Origin: G020350405 sp964513655
GTDB taxonomy: Bacteria > Planctomycetota > Phycisphaerae > Sedimentisphaerales > Anaerobacaceae
NCBI GenBank assembly: GCA_964513655.1
Contig: CAZENQ010000080.1
Location: 1 to 14,563, forward strand
Length of the DNA: 14,563 nt
Direction: 5' to 3'
Shown: positions 1 through 7,702 of the stretch, piece after piece
Numbering within the stretch: position 1 is the stretch's first letter
Layout of the letters: each line of letters opens with the position of its first letter
Program-made: the position numbers and the translations under genes
Notes under the pieces: generated by a model
Told to the model about the DNA's origin: nothing
What the model saw: only the letters and a program-made list of their open reading frames with translations
Databases searched by the model: none

Positions 1-67
1 TCTTTGCAGCAAGCGCATCTTTTTTCATAAGGCCTGCACCGATTATTCCAAAACTCCAGGTTCTCAT
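1..67 (-). CDS. Gfo/Idh/MocA family oxidoreductase, N-terminal fragment
   Basis: A minus-strand reading frame opens at an ATG on base 67 and runs off the left edge. The visible 22 residues begin MRTWSFGIIGAG, a beta strand plus glycine-rich turn typical of the NAD(P)-binding start of Gfo/Idh/MocA oxidoreductases. No signal peptide precedes it, so this copy would be cytoplasmic, unlike its neighbour. It starts 29 bases after the stop of the upstream oxidoreductase, so the two are probably one operon. The only good Shine-Dalgarno (AAGGAG) overlaps the upstream stop codon and lies about 25 nt from the ATG, which is unusually far; no nearer in-frame start exists. The identification rests on a short stretch and is moderately sure. 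Confidence 0.55.
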   Translation of the reverse strand, partial: MRTWSFGIIGAGLMKKDALAAK

Positions 68-96
68 ATTTGCTTTTCTTTGGCTTCGCTGTCTCC

Positions 97-1578
97 TTAG
101 ACCCTCTCAGGTACAACATACCCTCTGCGGTATTTGCGCGTCAGCATCCGATTGGCCTGTCTGTCATCTACAAATCTTTCTTTCGCACCGTCGAAGGTAA
201 GCTTGCGTCCAAGCCGGTAGGAGATATTCGCTAAATGAGGCAGCGCCGTCGACATATAGCCGACTTCGATGTCACACGTCAGGTCTTCTTTGTTTCCGGA
301 GCGCACAGCGTGGATAAAGTTATCAAGGTGCCCTTCACCGCCCGCACCTGTCAAATCCATCGGGTCGGCAGACGGTTCCGCAGCTTCAGAGCTCGGCCCC
401 GGCTCATCGTTTCTGCCGAAGTATGTTTTCCATGTGCTGCCGTCGACGGACATCCAGCCCTCTGTGCCGTAGAAAAGGTTACCGATTTTGATATCTTCCT
501 GCTTGGGTGTTTCCTGCCCGGAGCCGATTGCCGACTCTCCGTTTGTATAAACGCCGCGGACCTCGAACTGCAGAATCTTTCCGTCGCTATACTCGAAAGT
601 AGCGGCTTGTGTATTGGGTGTCTCTTGGGCGGAATCGTACGCGAAATAACCGCCGCAGGAGTGGATTTTGACCGGATGCTCGTTTTTATTAATTCCCCAG
701 CGGGCTACGTCGAACTGGTGAGGGCCCTGGTTGCCGATATCGCCGTTGCCGTAGTCCCAGTGCCAGTGCCAGTTGTAATGGAAACGGTTGTAATTAAAAG
801 CCCGTTCGGGGGCAGGACCGAGCCACAGGTCATAATGAACTCCCTTCATATAGTCACTGTCGTAGTTGATACCTTTCTCACCCCAAACCCAATATTCGTA
901 GTTCTTGCCTGTACCTAATCCGTCAGGGCATCTTCCAAGGCTACCGCGGGGCTTAAAGCACAGGCCTCTGGCCATATAGATTTCGCCGAGCTTGCCGTCA
1001 TGCAGGAATTTCATCGCCTGACGAACGTTGTTGATGGAGCGGTTCTGAAATCCCACAGAGACTATGCGGTTGTACTTTCGGGCAGCTTCAATCATCTTTC
1101 TGCCTTCCCGGATATTGTGTGAGCAGGGCTTTTCCACATAAACGTGCTTGCCCGCCTGACACGCCCATATCGTGGCGAGAGCATGCCAGTGATTGGGGGC
1201 GGCAATGACAACTGCTTCAATGTCTTTGTCGTCGAGTACACGTCGCAGGTCATACTCAGTGCCGGGCTCAAAATCCTGGATTTCTCCGATTGTTTTGACA
1301 CGCTCGTCAAACAGGTTTTCGTCGATGTCACAGAGCGTTTTGACGCGTACGCCGGGAATCTTGCCGAATCCCTCCGCGAGATCCATTCCGCGCCCCCGGA
1401 TGCCGATGACTGCTAAGTTAATGCGCTCGTTCGCGCCGATGATACTGCCTTTGGCCGTGCGCCTTGCTTCGGGACTGGCACAACCGGCCAAAGTGCTGGC
1501 AGCGACAATGCTGGCAGCGGTTTGAGTGCTCCGGCTCAGGAATTCGCGACGTGAGATTTTTTTGCGTTTGGAAGACAT
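97..1578 (-). CDS. Exported Gfo/Idh/MocA family oxidoreductase, Tat lipoprotein
   Basis: A 493-residue predicted NAD(P)-dependent sugar oxidoreductase. The N-terminus has a twin-arginine motif (RREFL, residues 10-14), a hydrophobic stretch and a lipobox LAGC with Cys33, so it is probably exported folded with its cofactor and lipid-anchored. The Rossmann fold follows: GIRGRG at 59-64 is the dinucleotide loop, and EKP at 149-151 carries the conserved lysine. The C-terminal half has the GNQGPHQFDVARW stretch seen in many planctomycete members and a Trp/His-rich segment before it. The start is fixed by AAGGAG seven bases upstream. The gene is divergent from the TIM-barrel gene at 1918 and leads into a second oxidoreductase at 67. 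By family knowledge it would oxidise or reduce a sugar or polyol hydroxyl; the substrate is unknown. Confidence 0.9.
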   Translation of the reverse strand: MSSKRKKISRREFLSRSTQTAASIVAASTLAGCASPEARRTAKGSIIGANERINLAVIGIRGRGMDLAEGFGKIPGVRVKTLCDIDENLFDERVKTIGEIQDFEPGTEYDLRRVLDDKDIEAVVIAAPNHWHALATIWACQAGKHVYVEKPCSHNIREGRKMIEAARKYNRIVSVGFQNRSINNVRQAMKFLHDGKLGEIYMARGLCFKPRGSLGRCPDGLGTGKNYEYWVWGEKGINYDSDYMKGVHYDLWLGPAPERAFNYNRFHYNWHWHWDYGNGDIGNQGPHQFDVARWGINKNEHPVKIHSCGGYFAYDSAQETPNTQAATFEYSDGKILQFEVRGVYTNGESAIGSGQETPKQEDIKIGNLFYGTEGWMSVDGSTWKTYFGRNDEPGPSSEAAEPSADPMDLTGAGGEGHLDNFIHAVRSGNKEDLTCDIEVGYMSTALPHLANISYRLGRKLTFDGAKERFVDDRQANRMLTRKYRRGYVVPERV

Positions 1579-1787
1579 TTTGTTTCTCCTTAACCTTGGC
1601 TAAAACCTACAAATCAAGAACTTATTTTTGGGTTGGCGAGAACAAGACACGCAACCATCATTTGCGTTCCGGATTTAAGACTTTGTATGTTAATGAATTT
1701 TGTCACGCTTGGCAAAGAAAATCTCCTAAGTGCCAAGACGTTTTTGCGGCTGGGTCACCGAGTGATTCTACTCCGTGGATTTGCTGC

Positions 1788-1815
1788 TTGACAACTCGAT
1801 TGTTTCAGGCAAAAT
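1788..1815 (+). promoter_or_regulatory. Candidate promoter in the divergent gap
   Basis: The 339-base gap 1579-1917 separates divergent genes. It holds a perfect -35 TTGACA (1788-1793) and, 16 bases on, CAAAAT (1810-1815), four of six matches to TATAAT. It would give a leader of about 95 nt before the ATG at 1918, which itself has AGAGGAG eight bases upstream. I saw no comparably good promoter for the minus-strand oxidoreductase, no terminator and no copy of the LacI palindrome in this gap. Confidence 0.35.
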
Positions 1816-1917
1816 GTCCCATTGGCTACGTGGCTTGGGCATCGCAGTCTTTGCCTGGAAACGCTCAGCCGCCGCATAAAGGGAATATCAAGATAATAGA
1901 CCAGAGGAGCTAAATAA

Positions 1918-2778
1918 ATGAGAGAAGAAAAAACCAGGAGGCAGTTTCTCAAAGTAGCTGGTGCGGGGACGGTTGCGTCGCTGGCGAGCGTAAGTGGCTG
2001 TTCGCGGACACACGGCCAACAGAGCTATCCGAGCAAACCAGCACCCAAAAGACTCTTTCAGTTGGGTCTGGCCTCTTACACTTTCAGAAAATTCAGCCTT
2101 GACCAAACCCTAACGATGACCCGGCGGCTCGGATTAAAATACATTGCTCTTAAAAGTTTTCACCTGCCGTTGGAAAGCACTCAGGCCGAAATCAAAACAG
2201 TAGCCGCGAAAGTTAAAAGCGCCGGACTGGAGCTGTATGGCGGCGGAGTAATCTATATGAATAGTGACGCTGAAGTCCACCGCGCCTTTGATTATGCAAA
2301 GGCAGCCGGTATGCAAGTCATTATCGGAGTGCCAAAACCGCAGCTCCTGGGACTGGTCAATAAAAAAGTTACCCAGTACGATATCAAGGTCGCCATCCAT
2401 AACCATGGGCCAGGCGACATGGTTTATCCGACGCCCCAGAGTGCTTACGAGAAAATAAAAGACTTGGACAGACGAGTCGGGCTTTGTATCGACATCGGGC
2501 ACACACAGCGAGCCGGTGTGGACCCGTCTGAGTCGGCACAGAAGTTCGCAGACCGCCTATTGGATATACACGTAAAGGACGTCTCCGAGGCGAGGGCCCA
2601 GGGTACCACGGTTGAGATAGGACGAGGAGTAATCAATATACCAAAGTTCGTCACAACGCTGCTGAAGATAGAATATACGGGCGTTGTGTCGTTTGAATTT
2701 GAAAAGGACGAGCGAGACCCGCTGCCGGGAGTGGCCGAATCGCTGGGCTACGTCAGGGGAGTGCTCGCCGCTGTCTAA
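1918..2778 (+). CDS. Exported xylose isomerase-like TIM-barrel protein
   Basis: A 286-residue member of the xylose isomerase-like TIM-barrel superfamily (sugar phosphate isomerase/epimerase, AP endonuclease 2 fold). The N-terminus has RRQFLK (residues 7-12) and a lipobox ending in Cys28 (SVSGC), so it looks like a Tat-exported lipoprotein. Candidate metal and substrate residues are in the usual order: IHNHG (His161, His163), CIDIGH (Asp192, His195), HVKD (His218, Asp221) and FEFE (Glu260, Glu262). The ATG at 1918 has AGAGGAG eight bases upstream. The next gene starts 97 bases after its stop with no terminator between, so they are probably co-transcribed. Relatives isomerise sugars or cleave 3-keto-glycosides made by Gfo/Idh/MocA enzymes; that role fits the neighbours but is inference. 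The family is clear, the reaction is not. Confidence 0.85.
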   Translation: MREEKTRRQFLKVAGAGTVASLASVSGCSRTHGQQSYPSKPAPKRLFQLGLASYTFRKFSLDQTLTMTRRLGLKYIALKSFHLPLESTQAEIKTVAAKVKSAGLELYGGGVIYMNSDAEVHRAFDYAKAAGMQVIIGVPKPQLLGLVNKKVTQYDIKVAIHNHGPGDMVYPTPQSAYEKIKDLDRRVGLCIDIGHTQRAGVDPSESAQKFADRLLDIHVKDVSEARAQGTTVEIGRGVINIPKFVTTLLKIEYTGVVSFEFEKDERDPLPGVAESLGYVRGVLAAV

Positions 2779-2875
2779 ATGGGCTTCTGGCCCGAACAAT
2801 GGAAGGCTGAACAGATATAAGGCGTTCTTTTGTGGAAAGATGTGGGGACTAATGAAACAAAACAGAGGTTTAAGA

Positions 2876-5800
2876 ATGAATCGGAGAATCTTATTGACAG
2901 GTATGTTAATAACCACGGCCTTGGTATTGCCGCTTGCCGCCGAAGGCGAAAATGATGTCTTTCGGATTGGAATGATTGGTCTTGACACATCGCACGTGAT
3001 TGCCTTCACCAGCGACATCCATAACCCGGACAACAACTATGGCTGCAGGGTGGTTGTCGGCTATCCCGGCGGCTCGCCCGACATCGAGGCCTCGGCAAGC
3101 CGCGTCGAGGAATACACAAACCGCCTGCGTGACGAATTCGATGTTCAGATGACAGACAGCATCGAAGAGTTGTGCAAAAAGGTAGATGGCGTGATGCTGA
3201 TGAGCGTCGACGGCCGGCCGCACCTCGAACAAATCAAGCCGGTCATCGCGGCGGGAAAACCTGTGTATATCGACAAGCCTATGGCCGGTAATCTTGCCGA
3301 CGTAATTGAGATATTCCGCCTTGCAAAGCAAAACAACGTCCCCTGCTGGTCGAGTTCATCGCTGCGGTATTGTCCAAGCATTAGTGGAATGAGGAACAAT
3401 GACCAAGTGGGTGAAGTGCTGGGCTGCGACGCGTTTAGCCCCTGCTATCTCGAGGAGCATCACCCCGACCTGTACTGGTACGGTGTGCACGGCGTCGAAA
3501 CACTTTACACCATAATGGGCCCGGGCTGCGATACGGTTCGCCGCCTGCATACCAAAGACACCGAATTCGTCGTTGGCCTTTGGAAAGACGGGCGGATAGG
3601 CACGTTCAGGGGCCTTCGCAGCGGCAAGAAAGATTACGGCGCGCTCGTATACGGCACGAAGGGAATTGTTCCGAGTGGTAGATTTACCGGCTACGGCCCA
3701 CTCGTGGAAGAAATCATAAAATTCTTTAAGACCGGCAAAGTGCCCGTGCCCCCTGAAGAAACGATTGAGATTTTTGCCTTTATGAGCGCCGCCGATGAGT
3801 CGAAGGCCCGAGCTGGAGCGGCCGTTTCCATTGAGTCGGTCATTGAAAAAGCCAAAAACAAATGCAGCAGGAAAGGAACTGAAATGGAATTCACTGGAGC
3901 CAAAGGCGAAGTGAAGCTGATGACCTTGGACCCGGGCCATTTTCACGCTGCGCTGGTTCAAAAGACGATGTACGACCAGGTCTCGCCGATGGTGCACGTG
4001 TACGCTCCAGAAGGACCCGATGTTGCGGACCATCTAAAGCGCATCGAGGGCTTTAATAACAGACCGGAAAATCCGACCAACTGGCTGCAGGAGGTTTACA
4101 CCGGCGATGATTTTCTTGAAAAGATGCTTGAGCAAAAACCGGGCAACGTAGTGGTGTTATCGGGTAACAACAAGAAAAAGGCCCAGTACATCAAGGCCTG
4201 TGTCCAGGCTGGCTTAAATGTGCTGGCGGATAAACCAATGTGCATCGATAGCAACGGCTTCGAACTTCTCCGGGAGGCCTTCAAATTAGCACAGGAAAAG
4301 GGCGTATTGCTTTACGACATTATGACGGAACGGTCTGAGATTACGACTATCTTGCAGAAAGAGCTGGTGCAGAATAAAGGCGTTTTCGGCCGACTGAAAA
4401 AAGGCTCCGTGGATGACCCCTCGGTCGTCAAGGAAAGCGTCCACCACTTTTTCAAGTACGTGGCGGGAAATCCAATCAAGCGCCCCCCCTGGTATTTTGA
4501 CACCACCCAGCAGGGTGAAGGAATCGTGGATGTTACAACTCATCTGCTGGATTTGGTGATGTGGGAGAGCTTCCCGGGCGAGGTTATTGATTACCAAAAA
4601 GACGTCGAAATAAAAAAAGCCAGGCGTTGGCCGACCGAGGTTTCTCCAGAGCAATTCAAGAAGGTTACAAGACTCGACGACTTCCCGGATTTTCTAAAGT
4701 GCAATTTGAACGACAAAGGTCTCCTGCCGTGTTACGCCAATGGCGAGGTCATTCTTACCCTCAATGGTATTTATGCAAAAACGTCGGTCAGGTGGGATTT
4801 CCAGGCTCCGGAAGGTGCAGGCGATACTCATTATTCGGTTATGAAGGGCACTAAAGCGGACATAATCATACGTCAGGGCAAAGAACAAGGCTATCGCCCG
4901 CAGTTGTATGTACAGCCAACAGAAGGCCCGGACAAGCGCCAGTTAGCAGAGGCACTTAGAGAGGCAATCACCACCCTGCAAGGTGACTACCCCGGCCTGG
5001 AGCTTGAGCCCCAAGGTGACATCTGGCATGTCCTGATACCCGACAGGTTTCGGATTGGCCACGAGGCCCATTTCCGACAGGTTACCGAAAGATACCTGAA
5101 ATACCTTGTTGATGGCAGACTGCCCGACTGGGAAGTGCCAAACATGATAGCTAAGTATCGTACCACAACCGAGGCTTTGGAACTCGCCGGCGCGGAAAGC
5201 TGCGGCCCGAAACAGAAGGTCGAGTTTGTCCCCGACGATAACAAAATTGACGTGATGGTTGGGGACCGACATTTTACGAGTTACCTTTATGGCGATGAGC
5301 TGACCAAGCCGGTCCTCTTCCCTGTACATACACCCTCGGGCATTGTTGTCAATCGAGGTTATCCACTGGTGACAGTTGAGGGTGAAAGTAAAGATCACCC
5401 CCATCATGTCGGTATTTTCTTTACTTACGACCGGGTCAACGACGATGGTTTCTGGAACAATACCACCTCACCTCCGCAAATCAAGCACGTAAAAGTGACG
5501 CAGATGGACGGCGGAACCGGAAAGGGAAAACTTTCAACTGTCGCCAATTGGGTAGGTAAGAGCGGCCGAGTACTGCTGCAGGAAAGCAGAAGTATGGTCT
5601 TTCGCGCCAACGAGAATGAATATGCCATTGATTTCAGCGTAGACCTTACGGCCCAGGATACAGAGGTTGTATTTGACGATACCAAAGAAGGCATGTTTGC
5701 CATGCGGGTCGCTCACTGGCTGAGGGAAAACGAAACCGGTGAGTATCTCAGCTCCAATGGCGACAAGACAGAGAAAAACGTATGGGGCAGACGCGCGCGA

Positions 5801-6094
5801 TGGGTACGCTTAGAAGGTGAGAAAGACGGAAAAACAATCGGCATTGCTATCTTTAACCATCCGGCCAGCGTCAACTACCCCACTTATTGGCACGCTCGCG
5901 GTTACGGCTTATTTTCAGCCAATCCGTTAGGCCAATATGCTTTTGAAAAGGGCCGCAAGCAAGCCAATCCACAGCCGTTTCAGCTTACGCTCCAACCCGG
6001 CCAAAGCGCACACTTTAGATTTAGCTTGGTTGTTTACGAAGGACACAGGACCGAAGAACAACTCCAACAGCAATTCGAAAGGTTCACCGAATAA
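2876..6094 (+). CDS. Three-module exported protein: Gfo/Idh/MocA - Gfo/Idh/MocA - DUF6807 (PmoA-like)
   Basis: A 1072-residue protein. The frame is open from 2684, but the likely start is the ATG at 2876, which has AGAGG eight bases upstream and opens directly into a signal sequence (NRRILL fits a loose Tat motif; hydrophobic to about residue 22). Module 1 (about 27-330) is Gfo/Idh/MocA-like, with IGLDTSH at 34-40 and DKP at 133-135. Module 2 (about 340-775) is a second one, with TLDPGHFHA at 350-358, DKP at 452-454 and a C-terminal part like the 'putative oxidoreductase C-terminal' family. Module 3 (about 783-1072) matches DUF6807/PmoA-like proteins, with DHPHH at 840-844 and FWN shortly after. 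Family knowledge says modules 2 and 3 usually occur as separate proteins. Probably the last gene of the operon with the TIM barrel. Its substrate is unknown. Confidence 0.85.
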   Translation: MNRRILLTGMLITTALVLPLAAEGENDVFRIGMIGLDTSHVIAFTSDIHNPDNNYGCRVVVGYPGGSPDIEASASRVEEYTNRLRDEFDVQMTDSIEELCKKVDGVMLMSVDGRPHLEQIKPVIAAGKPVYIDKPMAGNLADVIEIFRLAKQNNVPCWSSSSLRYCPSISGMRNNDQVGEVLGCDAFSPCYLEEHHPDLYWYGVHGVETLYTIMGPGCDTVRRLHTKDTEFVVGLWKDGRIGTFRGLRSGKKDYGALVYGTKGIVPSGRFTGYGPLVEEIIKFFKTGKVPVPPEETIEIFAFMSAADESKARAGAAVSIESVIEKAKNKCSRKGTEMEFTGAKGEVKLMTLDPGHFHAALVQKTMYDQVSPMVHVYAPEGPDVADHLKRIEGFNNRPENPTNWLQEVYTGDDFLEKMLEQKPGNVVVLSGNNKKKAQYIKACVQAGLNVLADKPMCIDSNGFELLREAFKLAQEKGVLLYDIMTERSEITTILQKELVQNKGVFGRLKKGSVDDPSVVKESVHHFFKYVAGNPIKRPPWYFDTTQQGEGIVDVTTHLLDLVMWESFPGEVIDYQKDVEIKKARRWPTEVSPEQFKKVTRLDDFPDFLKCNLNDKGLLPCYANGEVILTLNGIYAKTSVRWDFQAPEGAGDTHYSVMKGTKADIIIRQGKEQGYRPQLYVQPTEGPDKRQLAEALREAITTLQGDYPGLELEPQGDIWHVLIPDRFRIGHEAHFRQVTERYLKYLVDGRLPDWEVPNMIAKYRTTTEALELAGAESCGPKQKVEFVPDDNKIDVMVGDRHFTSYLYGDELTKPVLFPVHTPSGIVVNRGYPLVTVEGESKDHPHHVGIFFTYDRVNDDGFWNNTTSPPQIKHVKVTQMDGGTGKGKLSTVANWVGKSGRVLLQESRSMVFRANENEYAIDFSVDLTAQDTEVVFDDTKEGMFAMRVAHWLRENETGEYLSSNGDKTEKNVWGRRARWVRLEGEKDGKTIGIAIFNHPASVNYPTYWHARGYGLFSANPLGQYAFEKGRKQANPQPFQLTLQPGQSAHFRFSLVVYEGHRTEEQLQQQFERFTE

Positions 6095-6165
6095 CCACAA
6101 GTAAGGATACTTGTTATTTAGCTATAAGTGGACTGCCAAGTGTACGTGTTGTCCGCGTTGCGTAA

Positions 6166-6210
6166 CGCCCCCGGCGGGACTCGAACCGGCAGGCAAAGGC
6201 CGGTTACGGA
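6166..6210 (-). pseudogene. tRNA 3'-part remnant (T-arm and acceptor strand)
   Basis: Read on the minus strand, this piece has a T-loop (GTTCGAGT) flanked by a T-stem that pairs except for one C-C mismatch, then a 7-base GC-rich 3' acceptor strand and discriminator, ending near 6166. Upstream of it is CTCCGTAA, like an anticodon loop. The matching 5' acceptor strand (expected near 6238) and D-arm are missing, and the segment between anticodon-like and T-arm parts is about three bases too long. CCA is not encoded. It is therefore a fragment or degenerate copy, not a working tRNA; such fragments are often left at integration sites. It also contains a 7-bp inverted repeat (AACCGGC/GCCGGTT, loop 8), which could instead be a plain hairpin. 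Confidence 0.4.
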
Positions 6211-6264
6211 GTAAAATAAAATATCAACTCTTCCCCGCCTCGTTTGCTCAAACTGAGCCGCAGC

Positions 6265-6292
6265 TTGTTCCTGACTCCAAAGAGGCTATAAT
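6265..6292 (+). promoter_or_regulatory. Promoter of the DUF481 gene
   Basis: The 259-base gap before the DUF481 gene holds a perfect -10 TATAAT (6287-6292) with TTGTTC (6265-6270) 16 bases upstream as a weak -35. The leader would be about 55 nt, ending in AGGAG (6340-6344) nine bases before the ATG at 6354. A short palindrome GCTCA-AAC-TGAGC (6246-6258) sits just upstream of the -35 and could be an operator. Confidence 0.5.
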
Positions 6293-6353
6293 GTCGCGGT
6301 GTATGCCGGGTGATGACTTGAATTTTTACCCGTACAGTTAGGAGATAAAGACC

Positions 6354-7412
6354 ATGCTTTGCAGTTCTGTGACCCGAAGCCGGATATCTGCTCGTTTTAT
6401 AAGACAAGGAGCCGCGTATAAGATTTGGATAGCCGTGATTATTTGTTTTTTGGCGGTTAGCCAGGCCGGGGCTGATGAAGTGGTGCTCGTTGGGGGAGAT
6501 GTCATCCACGGCAAAATAATTGGGCAAAGCGACCTTGCTGTCGTGCTTGAGCATAACGACCTTGGACGAATTGAAATATCAAGAGACCGGATTAAATCCA
6601 TGACTTTCGATTCACCAGAGACTGGCGAGGCCACAGAACCATCAAAAGAAGCTGAAATAAAGGCTCAGCAGCAAACAGAGACCGAAAAAACCCAGGGAAG
6701 TGGCTGGCTTGAGCCAAAGTTCAAAAAACTGGACAGCTGGTCTTCAAAAATGAAGAAGAAAGGATGGAGCTTTTCTGCTGACCTTTCCCTGGACAACTCC
6801 ACCGGCAATACGGATGAGCAATCTCTGCGTATCGGTGTCGATGCAAAGCGCGTGCTTGAAGATAGAAGATTTACAATGGATTTCTCATATTTCAATAAGG
6901 TCAGCGAGAGTACTACAACGGATAACAAAGCTTCGTTAGGTGTCGTGCGTGACTGGCTTAAGCCCGAGTCGCCATGGTTCTTCTTTTTGATGGGACGATT
7001 TGACTATGATGAGTTTGAATCATGGGAGGAGAGAGCAGCCGGCCACGTCGGTCCCGGGTATCATCTCATTGCCAACGACAAAGTTACACTTGATTTAAGA
7101 GTCGGCGCAGGCGCCCGCAAGGAATGGGGCTCCGATAACGACGATGTAAGAGCCGAGGGGCTTGGCGGGATTAATTTTAACTGGAAAATTACTGAAAGGC
7201 AGAGTTTGAATGCATCTTCATTTATATACCCGGTTCTCAGCGACACGGATGATTACAGGACAAGGACCAGCATGGACTGGCGTTTTATGCTGCATAAGGA
7301 ATCAAAGATGAGCTTCCTCGTAGGGCTTTTGCACGAGTACCAGGCCATAGTGGACCCGGGCAAAGACAGGAACGACCTGAGGATATATACAGGTATCCGG
7401 TACGAATTTTAG
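6354..7412 (+). CDS. DUF481 family outer-membrane beta-barrel protein
   Basis: A 352-residue envelope protein. A long N-terminus is followed by a hydrophobic core (about 22-38) and a likely signal-peptidase site after SQAGA, before DEVVL. Residues 42-85 form a short beta-rich module (VVLVGGDVIHGKIIG...RIEISRDRIKSM) commonly found before DUF481 barrels in planctomycetes. A charged linker (about 87-130) leads to the barrel (about 135-352), with many alternating strands rich in aromatic residues and a C-terminal YEF; a terminal Phe is typical of outer-membrane barrels. The start is supported by AGGAG nine bases upstream. It is the first of a plus-strand envelope set and has its own promoter at 6265-6292. 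DUF481 proteins (YdiY-like) have no firmly known function. The family call is fairly sure. Confidence 0.8.
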   Translation: MLCSSVTRSRISARFIRQGAAYKIWIAVIICFLAVSQAGADEVVLVGGDVIHGKIIGQSDLAVVLEHNDLGRIEISRDRIKSMTFDSPETGEATEPSKEAEIKAQQQTETEKTQGSGWLEPKFKKLDSWSSKMKKKGWSFSADLSLDNSTGNTDEQSLRIGVDAKRVLEDRRFTMDFSYFNKVSESTTTDNKASLGVVRDWLKPESPWFFFLMGRFDYDEFESWEERAAGHVGPGYHLIANDKVTLDLRVGAGARKEWGSDNDDVRAEGLGGINFNWKITERQSLNASSFIYPVLSDTDDYRTRTSMDWRFMLHKESKMSFLVGLLHEYQAIVDPGKDRNDLRIYTGIRYEF

Positions 7413-7434
7413 TTAATACTGTTCTGGTGCATTT

Positions 7435-7448
7435 ATACTGCGCAGTAT
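7435..7448. repeat. Perfect 14-bp palindrome ATACTGCGCAGTAT
   Basis: The 290-base gap 7413-7702 follows the DUF481 gene and has no gene. A perfect palindrome lies 22 bases after the stop codon. No T-run follows, so it is not a standard terminator; it could bind a dimeric regulator. No convincing promoter for the next gene was seen, and the rest of the gap shows nothing else I can name. Confidence 0.4.
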
Positions 7449-7702
7449 TGATTAAGACGATATTTTACTCCGGGAACGGATGTGAAAATCACCCCCAATA
7501 AACAGCAAATCACCAAGGTTATCGCTTGCAGAACGCGCCGGTTCTGTGTAGTCTGTTGAACAGAAGATTTTGGCAAGGAGGCCATGGAGTGGTGCCGGTT
7601 GGATTTGGCGGGGAATCCAGCATATCCGCCAGGGTAACCATGAATAATAGTCCTGACAAGAGAAGAAACTTTGTTCGTTTTGTTTGTTCGAAAGGAGATG
7701 CA

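Noticed and set aside
235..918. A 227-residue plus-strand frame
   Set aside because: It is antisense to the well-supported Gfo/Idh/MocA gene, has no ribosome-binding site and no recognisable domain.
2684..2875. Upstream in-frame extension of the three-module gene
   Set aside because: It overlaps the TIM-barrel gene, has no ribosome-binding site at its first ATG, and would bury the signal sequence that begins at 2876.
6160..6245. A complete, working tRNA gene
   Set aside because: The 5' acceptor strand and D-arm are absent, the T-stem has a mismatch and the spacing is wrong, so only a fragment is called.
6111..6341. A 76-residue plus-strand frame
   Set aside because: It contains the PPAGLEPA-type peptide that arises when the complement of a tRNA T-arm is translated; it also overlaps the promoter at 6265.
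7526..7702. Upstream in-frame extension of the FadL-type gene
   Set aside because: The ATG at 7703 has a strong ribosome-binding site and opens into a signal peptide; the 59 codons before it look non-coding.
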